Source of the DNA: Gnetum montanum
Taxonomy: Eukaryota; Streptophyta; Gnetopsida; Gnetales; Gnetaceae
NCBI GenBank assembly: GCA_015680685.1
Contig: MNCI01001988.1
Span: 147,799 to 211,798 of the forward strand
Length of the DNA stretch: 64,000 nucleotides
Direction: 5' to 3'
A program made the translations under genes and the position numbers. This document shows, piece after piece, positions 47,976 to 60,719 of the stretch. The notes under the pieces are model-generated. The model had not been told where the DNA came from. It made no database searches and worked only from the letters and a program-made list of their open reading frames with translations. How positions within the stretch are numbered: position 1 is the stretch's first letter; each line of letters starts with the position of its first letter.

Positions 47976-49740
47976 GAAGAATTGATATAAGCCTCTCAAG
48001 TATGTTTCAAGCTGGAAGTGTAAGCCATGCTAATCAAGTATCGTATCTCTAATCCAATAAGTACTATGCATTTCATTGGGAAATATATTTCTAATATCAA
48101 AAAGTTATTATTAAGTTGCATTACACCATATTTTCATTTTCCAATTATCTCTATTGTTGGAAAATATTAGAAAATTTTTGGAAATATCTTATATGATAAG
48201 AATAGTATAGTAATACAACTTTTCAAATTGAAACTAGAAATGCCAAACTTTTCAAACTATTCATAGGACATTTCAATCAAAACCATGGAAATAGGATGAT
48301 CATGGACTTGCTCAAAGCATCAATTATTTGTTAGAATATAGGTACTACTTATCAAAGATTATGCTTGAATATTGAGATTGAGAACTGCTTGTTTCAATTT
48401 AAAAACAAAGGAGCTTCAACTAATCCAAAAAGACCCATCATTATCCAACTTTAAGGCTAGATGTAGACCAAGTAGGAACAAACACCCTATCTAATTTTCT
48501 CATTAAAACTTGCATTTCTATACTTAATTAGAAATTTTTAAGCTATGAGGGAAACATGCATATTCCATTGTTTTTTCAAGGCAATGCAACTACCACAACC
48601 ATGAATCCTATTGATAAGTGTACATTCATATACCTTAATGGATACAAGATGTTAAAATTTTCAAATGGCACTTCTTGAAATTATTTACTAATATGATCAA
48701 GTAAAAACATTTACTTAATAGACTTAAAACAACAAAATACCGATGATAAAGCATGTAGAAGCAGCTAGTCCATCAAGTATCTCAAGACATTCTATAAGTA
48801 TTACTTTCAAAGGGCTGAAAAATAAAATAGGAGCTACCTTATGTTAGAGTTAATTTTTGAGGATTTAATAAACTATCATTTGAACCAATAAGCCCATAAG
48901 AGAAACCAATGTGTCATGATTTTTCCTAAACTCAACTCTTAGGAAACATCATGAGGGAAAGTAAATAACAAGAAGGAAATTAAGAGGAGTAAGTACCAAA
49001 AAGAAAAATCAATGTCCAAGAATAGCTAAGTAGGTTATAGCAAGATTTTAGATAGTGATCAAGTAAAATACTTGCAAGACATCTTAATCAAGAGTTAGGT
49101 CTACTTTTACCTTGAATATTTTTCATGTCATTAATCTTTGCTCATTTAGGAATAAATTTTTGTTTCAGTGTTTGAGGTCTCTAACAACTCCTCCTACCTT
49201 GGTGATCTCCAAGATGATGATTGAAAATGAGAAATAGGCTCCCCCTACACATGTGCAATACTTCTTGGGCCTTAAGACCAAAATGCGAGTCACAAAATAA
49301 CACTACAACTATACGTCAACTTTTAGCCCAATTGTGGAGATCAAGGTCTTCAGTCAAAATTGATAGATATTTTTAGAGGCTTGTCTTATCTCATAATTAG
49401 TAAAAATTTCTCAAAGGACATGTGCATAGAAATAGATCATCATAAGAAATTCAAATTATTGAATCAATTATATCACTTATTCACTTATATCACTTATATC
49501 ACTTATATCAAATAAAATATTTTATTTATAGAATCACTTATATCAAACCCAAGGATAAATGTAAGAGATGCTCTAAATAATTATTTTAATTTTTTTTATC
49601 TAGAAAAAAAATAACCAATTTTGGACTTCCAAATCATGTTTTGATTACCTAGTAAGAAAAAACATGAAAACTTACCTTGACTTACCTTGCCTGCTAGTGA
49701 GGAGAGAAGATTAATGGATTTTAATATGAGGTCCCCTATC
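47976..49740. other. AT-rich stretch without recognised gene
   Basis: No convincing coding frame on either strand. Element G's pol would be expected here downstream of its gag, but no RT or integrase motif was seen, and no copy of G's LTR. Confidence 0.45.
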
Positions 49741-49779
49741 ATGAAGCACCTCCTCATCTATAGATTCTCTTTCATTATA

Positions 49780-51398
49780 TTATGTATGTGATATCTCTAT
49801 TTTTTATGTTCTGTATGATGGAACCCTTGAGCACTCCTTGCATTAATCTTAGTACTCCACTTTTCTTCATTCTCTCTTATTGGTACTTGCTCAATTTCCT
49901 TACTAAAGCATTTTTGACAAGCCCAAGCATGAATCTTATTTTGATCATCATAGTTATGATTTTTCCTACAACCACAAATTTTACATATAAATGTAGTATC
50001 ATCCTCATGATAAAAATTATCAAACCTTACTATGCTTGAGCTTGAGCTTGAAATTTGAAGTATTTCTTCCTCTAAATTCTTTGGTTGATTTTCAAGAGTC
50101 TCCTCTTCCAGAATCTTTTTGAAATCCTTGTTACAAGAGGTTATTTTCTGAATCTTAGCTTTAATGTCTAAGATTTATTTTTTCAATTCATCATGAATAA
50201 CTTCTAGCTTAGAAAGTACTAATTTATTTACCTTCCTAATCAAATGATGCAAATGAAAATTTTCTTCTCTAAATTCACTATACCTCTTGTCATGCTTACC
50301 ATTTTGTTCACCCATATGTAAGGAAGGTTCATCTATATTAACCCCATGAAAATGAGATGTGAATATTTGGAAGAATTACATGCTTCTTATTCACTTTATT
50401 CACCATCATCCCAACTTCTATAGAAGTTGGTCTTTTTGGTTCCTCATCATTGGATCTATTCTTAGGCTGAACCTTGTTGTCATTTGTATTACTAGGATAT
50501 TTGAAGGCCATATGGCCTCTTCCTCCACAAACCCAACATTCTATAGGAGAAAAGTCCAAGTTAGAAGAATTTAAAAAATTTCTACCTCTATCTCTTTCTT
50601 TGAAGAAATTAGGTCTTTGTTATTGCTAAGATGCCCTTTTGTTTCTTCTAGTAAGCAAGTGTTGTAGTTTCCTTGAAAGAAGAGCAATCTCATCTTTGTT
50701 GCCATCATCATGCTCATTAACCTCCTTCTCCTTTGAGGTAGTCTTCAACACAATGGGTCTTTCTTGATTAGTTCCTTCACTTATTACGTTCATTTCATAG
50801 GCAATGAGAGCACTTTGAAGTTCCTCAAATTTTAGAGTTGAGAAATATTTGATTTCCTCTAGGGGGATGATCTTTGGTCTGAACTATAAATGTAGAGTTC
50901 TAATCATCTTGATAATTACATCACTTTCAAGAAAATCCTTTTCTATTCCTATAATTTTGACAACACGATTGTTAGTTCTAGAAATATAATTTTTTATTTT
51001 CTCACCTTCTCTCATTTTGAGTTTATCATATTTACTTTGTAAAACTAATAATTTTAATTTCTTAACAATAGAGGTTCCTTTATAAATAGCTTCTAAATTT
51101 TACCAAATTTCTTTGGCCATTTCACATCCTTCTACCTTATTAAATTTTGATTTATTCAAAGCACAATATAAATAATTTTTTCCTTTGAATCAAACATGAA
51201 CTTATCCTTTTCTTCTTGAAACCTATTATGAGGCTTGATGATGCTGGTGGTATCATCAATAGGTGGAGAATAGCCTTCCAAAATTGACTCCAATACTTTA
51301 AACTTTATAGATCCAAAGAATCCTTACATCCTAGCTTTCTAGTAGGTAAATTTGAATCCATCAAACATTGATGGCTTTGTGTAAGATGTCCCCTCCAT
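49780..51398 (-). pseudogene. gag: Copia-type gag with extra Cys/His module (element G)
   Basis: Begins MEGTSYTKPSMFDGFKF at 51,398, a typical plant copia gag start, 41 nt after the primer-binding site. The body is broken by stops and frameshifts. A zinc knuckle near 50,535 reads CWVCGGRGHMAFKYPS; the spacing is right but the last Cys is Tyr. Downstream, a long nearly open frame (50,340-49,780) is rich in charged residues, probably coiled coil (HLIRKVNKLVLSKLEVIHDE). It then has CKICGCRKNHNYDDQNKIHA followed by WACQKC, a second possible metal-binding module. No protease, integrase or RT follows, so G looks non-autonomous or truncated. Confidence 0.75.
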
Positions 51399-51438
51399 TT
51401 TTCACTCTTGAAGTTGTTGATGACAAAAAAGAGTACCA

Positions 51439-51451
51439 GGTTCTGATACCA
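51439..51451 (-). other. Primer-binding site of element G (initiator-Met tRNA type)
   Basis: TGGTATCAGAACC on the minus strand. It matches the usual plant copia site (TGGTATCAGAGC) except for one base, and sits two bases inside the LTR. Confidence 0.85.
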
Positions 51452-51453
51452 CT

Positions 51454-52092
51454 TGTAAATCATTGCACTTAGAAGGGGTAAGGGGGATGAATAAGTTCAC
51501 CAAATTAAAACTTAAACAAATAAAGCACACACCCCAAATTTAATGTGGTTCCCTAGCATAGGTAGTCCACACTTAGAGGGTAGATTGCAATCACACATCT
51601 AGACATTGTTATTCTCAAAATGTGATTGAAGGGTCCACACCCTATATAGTCTTCAAGACCCACTCTGGAGTGTTCTACCATAGCACCAATCACTTAACCT
51701 TGTAAGATCCCTTCACATTTGGAAATGTGATTTCTAGGCTTCCACAACCTTTACAATCTTAAGCTCCACATCAGAGTGTTTGCAACACTAATAACTCAAT
51801 CCCATAGAATCTTGACAAGCTCAAACAAGATGCCTTCTTAAAAGAAGCACATCAACCCCACAGTGCAGCAAGGGAGAATAATTACAAGGGATAAATGCAA
51901 CTCAATTTTTTGATCCTTATACATTTAGGTACAACACGCTTTACAATGTTAAAATGATAATACAATGAGGAGCAACAAAAAATACAAATGATTACAAATA
52001 AGCATGCACATTTACCAATGCACATAAAGTCTTCTTATAGCTATTGTGTTTCTAAATCCATCTTGGGACTTGTGCAACAACTAGCCAACAAT
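51454..52092 (-). repeat. 5' LTR of element G
   Basis: On the plus strand it starts TGTAAATCATTGCAC next to the primer site. The outer end is placed at ...AGCCAACA (52,092) because that gives a TGTTGG start on the element strand; this border is a guess. Typical copia features include a GTTCCCTAGCATAGGTAGTC segment near 51,548. Confidence 0.55.
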
Positions 52093-53367
52093 CATTAATG
52101 ATCATAGGAGACATCTCTCTAAATTTACCTTCAATTATAATATAAGATTTCTCAAATTATAGTTTGTAAAAGATTTATTTGGTATGTTGATTTTTTGGGT
52201 TTCTAATATAATGTGAGCAAAGTCTCTCTTGTCATCCTTTCCTTGTTTCTAAAGAGCATAATCTTCCTATTGTAGTTTTGAAAACATTGAATGTAATGAT
52301 TCATTTTTGTTAAGGAGTCTTTTTTTCCTTTTCTTAAGTTCTAACATTTTAGTCATGGAGAGATTGTCATCTTCATCAATCAGAGAAACAACATATGTTT
52401 TAATTACTTCACAAACATCATTAACTTCAAGAAGCCCTTTTATCATGTTCTTCCATAGAATAATGTCTTGGTTGTCATTAGAAATGATAATATATTTTGC
52501 AATTTATTTATTATAACTTATGATGAAATTAACTCTAATAATAGTGTAAATATTTTGGTGTAATCTTTAGATGTGATAGATTTAAGATTCTAATAAAACT
52601 TAAAATGTTGAAAATTGAAATAAATTTGGATAGGTAAATATGAGAAGTTAAAGAGATGTATGAGGTAAGGAGAGCCAAAAAAATCATACTTAACCTTTAT
52701 TCTTCAATTGCAAATGCATTACATCATGGTATGACCTTAGTATTTATAGAAAATGATTAGGACCATACTAGAGGATAATGAAAAGTTATTTCCTAATTAT
52801 AAAAATTAATAAATTATGAAAAAATGATAAATTAGGGCCAAAAATAAGTGAATCCATGCATCAATTTATAAAATAAAAGGTAATTTAATTTTATATTTTT
52901 GTTTTAGATGAAGATAAATAAATTAAATGGCTTTAGTTCATAAATTAAAAGGCATGCTAGGATGTCACTTGCATTACGACTAAATAATCATGAATTAAAC
53001 AATTACTTTTATGGTAAACTAAGAAATATTCATAAATAATTAACTACTTTTTCCCACTTGTAGAGCTTTTATAAAGAAGTGATAATATAATTAATTTAAT
53101 CCAAACTATTTCCAAAATATAGCTTTATAGAAGAGAAAGGGTAATCATACTAAAGGCTGTGTCCATAGTTGCTTACATACCGTTTTAAAATTGATAAAGA
53201 TTTAGGGTCACCTAGTTCTTAGATATTAATAAATAACACCAAGAATAAAATACATACATAGATTAGGACTATTCATTTACAATGGAATATTACTACTAAT
53301 TTTTTAAATGGTTGTATTATATTCTATGCTTATTTACAAGATTATTACCTTATATGTTATAAGTTAT
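52093..53367. other. AT-rich stretch without recognised gene
   Basis: No coding frame, RNA gene or repeat pair recognised; short open frames here are compositional. Confidence 0.4.
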
Positions 53368-54598
53368 AAGTTTAATTATGATTGGATTATCATTATGCTA
53401 TTTTTTTCATATAATCTTTTATATTTTTAATGAATTATTTTGATTTATTTTGTTTAGTATTATTTCTTATAATAGTTTTACTTTTATAAAACTAATTGTT
53501 ACAACCTTCAAAATAAATTTTTTTACAACTAACCATTTTTTCTCTAGTTATTGTATATTTTAAAATTTTTTCTTTTTTTGTACAACTATCTATTTTTATT
53601 ATAGTTATATCTTTAAATTAATTTTTAAATTTTTAGCCTTTTCTTATCACTAACTATTTTCCCCTAAAACTAACTATTACCCACTATATCTCAACAAGCT
53701 ACTAACTGTAATGTTATTTATTTTCTCTCTAACCCTTGAGAAATTAATTGCATTTGATGATGAATCTAGCATGTTTCAAAATGTCTTGCAAAGAAAAAAT
53801 AGGAAAGCTATGGATGACACTAATAATCTCCCTTAGACCTTGAAAGAACAAAATTGAGAGCATTATGATTAAATCACTTAATAATTAAAATTATAAAATC
53901 AAGAATTAACATATAAATAAAAATTTTATGCCATTCAATTAGATAAAATAATAGTGTCATAGAATATTCTTTAGAAGTAGTAAGTTTAATTATGATTGGA
54001 TTATCATTATGCTATTTTATTTTAGTTTAATATTTTATATTTTTTAATAAATTATTTTTATTTACTTTTGATTTATTTTGTTTAGTGTTGTTTCTCATAA
54101 TAGTTTTACTTTTCCTAAAATTGGCTATTATAACCTTTAAAAATAAATTTTTTTTACAACTAGCCATTTTTACTATAGCTATTATATCTTGTAAAATTTA
54201 TTACTTTTTGCAACTAGATATTTAGTTATTTTATCTTTAGTTAGTTTTTTATTTTTTAGTGTTTTTCTTGGCACTAACTATTTTTCCCTAAAACTAACTA
54301 TTACCCACTACATCTCAACTAGCTACTAATTTTATTTCTATTTATTCTCTTTCATCCTTGAGAAATTAACTGCAATTGATGATGAATATAGTATGATTCA
54401 AAATGTCTGGTAAAGAAAAAATAGAAAAGCTATAGATGGATCTAACAATCTTCTTTAGACCTTAAAAGAAAAATTTTTAGAACAACATGCTTATATCACT
54501 TAATACTTAAAATTATAAAATCAAGAATTAACATATAAATAAAAATTATATGCATTTCAATTAGAAAAACTAATAGTGTAATAGAATCTTCTTACAAT
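53368..54598. repeat. Tandem duplication of a 0.6-kb AT-rich unit
   Basis: Copy 1 (53,368-53,980) and copy 2 (53,981-54,598) align end to end, with shared blocks such as AAGTTTAATTATGATTGGAT, ATTATCATTATGCTATTTT, ACTAACTATTACCCACTA and TAAAATCAAGAATTAACATA. No flanking internal region. Could be abutting LTRs of an unknown element or a simple segmental duplication. Confidence 0.88.
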
Positions 54599-54810
54599 AG
54601 ATGGATAACATCCTAATACAAGAATAGGAGTGAACTATAAGAAATCAGTTATATTATAAAGGATAGAAGTTAGACTTACTTGAACCTTAAGGAACTTATT
54701 GTTGAACTTCTTCTATTATCTTACACTCTTAAGGACTTATGCTTCCTTATCCTTTTGAGTGGTTCCTTCTCTACTTGCTTAGTGTATCTAAGGGATAGTG
54801 ATAACTTGTT

Positions 54811-54815
54811 ATTTA
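54811..54815. repeat. Target-site duplication of element H, left
   Basis: ATTTA directly before TGTTAGG. The right copy is at 59,113-59,117, directly after CTAAACA. Confidence 0.85.
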
Positions 54816-55434
54816 TGTTAGGAAATTAAGGTATCCAAGATAAGGTTACCTGAGTTCAATAAACCAATTGATAATAAGTTACACAAATATGCAAACCATG
54901 ATAATGTAAGTTTATGAACATGGTGGTTATAAAAAACTAAAAAGATTGGAACATATATTGATCCACAAATAGTCATATGTATATGTATATAAGATTGTGA
55001 TTGCAATAGATCAGAAAATAATATGCAAATATCATGATAATACCCAATTGTGTACTAAGACAACAATGGTTATGAAGTTAGATAATTAATGCAGTGAAAT
55101 AAAATGTGAAGGCAAAGATATTAAGATAGAGGTCTTGATATATATAAGATAAAGGTAAGAACGAAAAACATAATGAACAACCATGGACATTAGAGTCAAT
55201 GGTTATAGTCTATACACCACACTATAAAGTATATATATATATTATGTGTAAAATTTTCATAATAACTTTCCTTTTAAGGCTCAACCATGTAAGGGATACA
55301 TCTTTAGTTAATAGACATGTATCATAACTAATCATACAAAAACATTATTAGTCTATTATATAAATTGCCATAGTTATACATCTAGATATATATAACTTAT
55401 ATTAATGTTGATATTTAACATGAAATACCTAACA
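54816..55434 (-). repeat. 3' LTR of element H
   Basis: 619 bp, TGTTAGGAAATT...ACCTAACA, with short inverted termini. Similar over its length to 58,504-59,112; includes an AT-dinucleotide run near 55,230. Confidence 0.88.
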
Positions 55435-56219
55435 TATCTTCTCAAACTTAGTGTGGATACAATTTCTAACAAGATCTCAACTTCAATTTGTATAATAAAT
55501 TTTTTGTGATTATAAAATTTTTATCCAGTCACCTTTGAATAAAAAAAAAATTAAGAAAGGGTTTTCTAAAAATTTGATTTTCCTTTTCTTACATTTAGGA
55601 TTAAAGAATTATGTTCAAAGACATCATGATTAAGAGAAATTTAAATTATGCTTATTGAGGGTTCCTCTTTTGTTTTCATTTTTGATGTTTAATAACTATG
55701 AGTATAATATAAGAATTATACATTTCTTTAAGCTAACAAAACTACTTATCTAGATTTTCAACATATGTTTAATAGTTATGGATTTTTGTTTAGTAAACCT
55801 TCTTGATTACATCTCCAATATAATAATCATTCCTCAAAAAGAATAAAAAGGAAATTGGTTAGAAAATAATTTAGAGGGAATAGTTATTTGAAAATGTGAA
55901 CAACACAAGAAATTTTAAATACATAATTCAACAAAGGTAGAAAACTATAAGAAGTCATAGATCTTCATAAATTTTCCCTTAATAAAATCTATTGGAACTT
56001 ATTCATGATTTGATTTAGTAAATTTAAAATTTAGTACAACATTAAATTCATGGAGTTTATGACCATGAACAATATTTAACTCATCCATGATTTGAAAAGA
56101 AGAGAACTAAATACTTCCTTTATAACTATGAAATGTTCAGAGGAAGTGGATGAAGAGGATGTAGGGGAAGAGATGTAGTTATTACAATTACTTGCTTACT
56201 TATGATTGATCAATGGTTG

Positions 56220-58062
56220 AAGGAAGATTTGGAATAGTTATATTATTGGATATGTTGAGCTAGAATAGATATATTATTACTAATTATAACATTTAAGAGC
56301 TTATAAACATCCTCAGAGATCTACATAGAATCTGACAAGGGGTTTATTTGTTGAAGTAGTTCATGGGTCTTGTTTTCAGCTTCCAAATTCCCACAAATCT
56401 CCTCCTTTTCTTGTTGTATATTTTCCTTGGTTTTGATCTTGATATCAAGATTTCACCTTATCGAAGAAAGACTATCTAATACAAACTTTTCCAAAAGCTT
56501 TACCTTACACAAATTAATGATTATTAAGACCACCTTAATCTAGAACTTCTTATTCTACTCTACCAATTACAACTACATGACATTAATCATGAAATGTGGA
56601 AGATCTTTAGATTTATTTAATAGTATAAGCTCCTTCATTACTTGCTTTCCTTTCTTCAGTAGTAAAAAATTTCTCCTTTTATATTTTTCAAATTGTTTCT
56701 GGATTGAGCTATTCGATAGCCCTTGGATCTCCAAGTCTCTTAACTTTTATTTTAGTTCATTCACCTTTGTCAAAGTGTCATAGTAGATGGATTATGCTTT
56801 TACCAGCTTCACCTCTACCTTCATGCCTCACATGAAATAAGATAGTACATAATAATAGGAATAAACAAGAGAGATGAGTATCTTATTTTTGGTAGAGATG
56901 ATAGTTTATTTTTTGCAAAATTCTACATATTTATCATTATGCTCTCCATGAACTTGAATTATAGGTACTCATAACTACACTTTGTTAAGCTTTTCTAGGT
57001 AGATATGATCATCTAGAATATCTTTCTTAATGGTTAAGTTCAAAAAAGTAACTGTGGGTTCATACTCTTGGAATTTATTTTCTAGGGCATTAGAGTGCAT
57101 GATTAGATTTAAGCATGACTTTTCGAGAACCATTATAGTTCTTCTTCTTTAATCCTCCTCTTCTTCTTCACTCTTGTCCTATTCTTTCCAGATGATAATT
57201 TTGGCCTCATACAACTTACTATTGACTTTGTTATCACTTATTCTCACAAGGATCTAAACTGTTGTGAACTCTATATGTGACATACTAGATATATATTAAA
57301 AGAATAAAAGCATGAGAGTAATGTGCCTTATTGAAATTATAACATAATATTATTTACTACATCTTATTTTTTAAGACCATAAACTAATTAATCTTAATCC
57401 AAAATGATACTTATGAATGTAGTATACTAAGTGCTCTTTAGAATGTACCAATTTTTTTATTTCACTTAATGATGAGGGCAAAAATGATTGATGTCATGCT
57501 ACTCCATGTTTCTTGCAAAAAGAATCATGGAAATCATGAGTTTGCCAACTTGTCAAATTTATTAAAACTAATGGTATCTTTAAACATGTAGAGGAGATTA
57601 ACATGATTAATATTGACTGCATCTACCTAATTATCACTCATAATGATTCTAAAGTAAAACCTTGAATACTTGGAAGATAACTTTGGAAGCTTGTAAACCT
57701 TATCAAATTTAGTAACTTTTATTTGTAAGAAATATTGCTTGATAATCAATCTTTGGTAGTATGAATGTAGCAAATAAAAAATGTCTAGATGCAACAAACT
57801 TCATAGGAATCTCTTCAATTAATTCTTTCAAACCATTGATTAGATAATTATGCATGAAAAATTTAAATTCCAATGTAATGTAGGAATTCGCTAATTTCTT
57901 AGTTATCTCCTCTATTTAGGACTATAAAAATTTTAAAACTATAGTATAATATGATGTTAGTACATTGCATAGAGAACCTATTTCCAAAGTCAAATCCTTA
58001 CTACACAAGTACTTCAATGATGAACCCTCATTAATAGTAATGATATCATTTCATTTTGGCAT
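56220..58062 (-). pseudogene. Unrecognised cargo gene of element H
   Basis: The first part from ATG 58,062 reads nearly open for about 110 codons, including EFKFFMHNYLINGLKELIEE and PMKFVASRHFLFATFILPKI. After a frameshift near 57,710 a further stretch reads VYKLPKLSSKYSRFYFRIIM. The second part from ATG 57,283 runs one frame of about 350 codons with scattered TAG/TGA stops to about 56,220 (SNALENKFQEYEPTVTFLNL, TLTKVNELK, KTKENIQQEKEEICGNLEAE). It is Lys/Glu-rich and probably coiled coil. No gag knuckle, protease, RT or integrase motif was found. An intron between the parts is possible. It could be captured host sequence or an accessory gene; I do not recognise the family. Confidence 0.55.
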
Positions 58063-58490
58063 CATATCTAATTATATAAAATGAATTATAAATAATTGAT
58101 ATAAAATTTCATTAATTGAAAGGAAAAACATAGTGAAATAACATGTAACAATAAGTGTTTCAGAAATTTTACCTAAGTTTAGGTAGAACAACTAGAAGCA
58201 TAGGTGAAGAGTGAATAGGAAGCGAACAACCAATTCAACTTGCAATTCAACAAATTGTTATCATAGCAAGAAAATCCAAATTCAGATGAAATTCTTCATA
58301 ATCAAAGAGTAGCTCACAAGAAACAAGTAGTAAGTTTGTGCTATAAATGTGCCCTAAATCCTATGTCACAACGTGATATAAATAATTTTTTAAATTACAT
58401 GGTGCATTAAATGCTACCAACAAGCTACAACTATTGGCTTTTGTAATTCATTGTTATGATTAATAAAGGATAGATAGTTTAATCAACCTA

Positions 58491-58503
58491 GCTCCAATAC
58501 CAA
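58491..58503 (-). other. Primer-binding site of element H
   Basis: TTGGTATTGGAGC on the minus strand, abutting the 5' LTR. It differs at two bases from the initiator-Met type TTGGTATCAGAGC. Confidence 0.75.
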
Positions 58504-59112
58504 GTTAGGAATTTGAGGTTTCCAAGATGGGTAGAATTAAGTTCAACCAACCAATTAATAATAAGATATACAAATATGCAAACTATGATAATGTAAGTTT
58601 ATGGAGATGATGATTATAACAAACTAGAATGATTATATAATATATTGACCTACAAACAATGATATGTACATGCATTTAATAATGTGATTGCAACATACCA
58701 TGAAACATTATGTAAATATCATGACAATACCCAACCATGTACCGAGATAATGGCAGTTATGAAGTTAGAGAATTAATACAATGAAATAAAGTATTAAAAT
58801 AGAGATATTAGTAGATATAAGACAAAGGTAAGAGAAAATATCATAATAAATAATCATGGGTATTAGAGTTAATAGCCATGATTTATACACCACACTCTAA
58901 AGTGTGTATATGTGTTGTGTGTAAAATTATCATAGTAACTTTCCTTTTAAAGCTTAACCAATTAAGCAACATATTTTTAGTTAACGATCATATCTCTTCT
59001 TAATCATTCATACAACAACATGATTAGTCTTGATGATGTAAACTACTATAGTTGTACATTTAGAGATGTATACTTATGTTAAGGTTTATATTTAACATGA
59101 AATCCTAAACAA
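58504..59112 (-). repeat. 5' LTR of element H
   Basis: About 609 bp, GTTAGGAATTTG...CCTAAACA, having lost the terminal T of its TG end. Aligns with the 3' LTR throughout, though many substitutions suggest an old insertion. Confidence 0.88.
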
Positions 59113-59214
59113 TTTATAAACATTAGAAGGGAGGGATCTTTTAGTTCAAAAAGTTCTATATTTAGTGAGGGTATTTAAGGGCTAGAAATTATTACTTTTA
59201 CTAAAATATTTTAG

Positions 59215-59277
59215 GAGAATATTTTTTCTAGAAAGAGATATTTTAACATTTTAAAACGTTCTAGTAAAAATATCCTC
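59215..59277. repeat. Imperfect inverted repeat
   Basis: GAGAATATTTTTTCTAGAA (59,215-59,233) pairs with TTCTAGTAAAAATATCCTC (59,259-59,277), 17 of 19 positions, across an AT-rich loop. No terminal duplication was identified, so a MITE cannot be claimed. Confidence 0.65.
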
Positions 59278-60700
59278 TCCACCTAACCTCCCACTTATTT
59301 TTGCCTTATGTATTTGCTTTTACCTATACTTATCCCCATTTCTATTTATTTTACCAAGGATACTATTAATTCATCATCTTTTACTAATTTTATTATTTAT
59401 GTATTTTATTTTATTGATTTTACAATTCATTTATTGTCTTTTACTGAGTTACTATTCATTTATCTTAAGTTACCATTTACTTTTATAGTTTATCCTTTTT
59501 CCATGATTTGTATACTTTCCCAAGCATACATTTTTCCAAAAAAAATTTAGTCCTTTCTAGTCATGCATTGTCATAACAATAGAATAAGTAATTTTATTCT
59601 ACTCAATATATGAAAAATAGATATTTTATTATAGTCTAGAAGTACATCCAAGATACATTACATATTAATATGTTCAAATTACTAACTTAGGTAAGATACA
59701 TATTATTACATTCATAATATAGATTGATGTTTAAATGGAACATTATACTTGATTTTATATTTCTTCTTGATTGTTTTTATGAGTTTGTACTCCTACATAC
59801 TTTTTAATTGGAGGATTTTCATAATTCTAGGTTTAATACTAGTGTATAATGTAGGAAGTAAATAGTTTTTTCTAATACTTTTCTTTGAAAAAAAGCCATT
59901 TAATTATTTTTTTGGTAGGTGGGGGGCATGTTGGAACCTTAAAATAATTGTAATAAAGGTATACCCTAACATATATAGTCTAATTAGAATTTTATAACTC
60001 AACATTGGAAACTAGAATCAAATCCATTACTTGATGTTTTCAAATCAAGAGTCTTATCATTAGACTAACAGCTTATTGTCTAAGTAGAACTATAAGATAA
60101 AATTAAGACATAGTAAATATTTTATAAATTGATGTGTAGATGGATTCTATTTTAATGCCAATTCATTATGATTTTTTCTAATTTATTTATTTTTATTCAA
60201 GTGAAAAATCTTTTCATTGTTTTCTATTATGGCCCCATGTGTTTCCTCTAAGGGCTAAGTTTCAATTTTAAAAGGGTTTCTCATTTAGGTCTCATTTTTT
60301 GATTTTTCTTCTTTGATTTTCCTTGAGTGGATTTGATCTCTTTAGAACTCTTGGAGTAGGTTCATTTCAATATTAAAATCACCTTGCAAACATTAAATTC
60401 AAATATTATGAAAAGACAACAATATGCTAGAAAATAAGAAAACTAGATATTTTTAATAATTTGAAAGAGAAGATTACAACAAGGTTCCTCAATCCACCAA
60501 ACATCCACAAATTTAACTCACAAAATTTACAAGATGTTGTAGAGCATGAGGCTCTGCAACCACATAATGGTTGTTTCTAATGCAAGAAACAGCCAAGAGA
60601 GAATTTTTCCCATAACTTGGAATTAAGATCTCAACTCATAGGACACAAGATATACTATGTTAATACTCACTCAATTGAATAAGAGTTGCAACACACTCAT
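59278..60700. other. AT-rich stretch without recognised gene
   Basis: Long T-rich runs with low-complexity open frames only. A short GC-richer G run at 59,918-59,927 stands out but is not part of a feature I can name. Confidence 0.4.
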
Positions 60701-60719
60701 GCACTGTTCACATGTGCTC

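Larger units (their letters stand above)
54816..59112 (-). mobile_element. Element H: complete copia-type LTR element with non-pol cargo
   Basis: Two LTRs (54,816-55,434 and 58,504-59,112) are direct repeats with TGTTAGG...CCTAACA-type ends. The 5-bp target duplication ATTTA occurs at 54,811-54,815 and 59,113-59,117. The primer-binding site TTGGTATTGGAGC reads on the minus strand at 58,503-58,491. A purine-rich GAGAAGATA precedes the 3' LTR (55,443-55,435). The 3.07-kb interior has no RT or integrase motif but does have a coding-like region (56,220-58,062). Confidence 0.88.

Noticed and set aside
59308-59550. 80-codon hydrophobic open frame
   Set aside because: Ile/Phe/Tyr-rich translation of AT-rich DNA with no homologous copy or start context.
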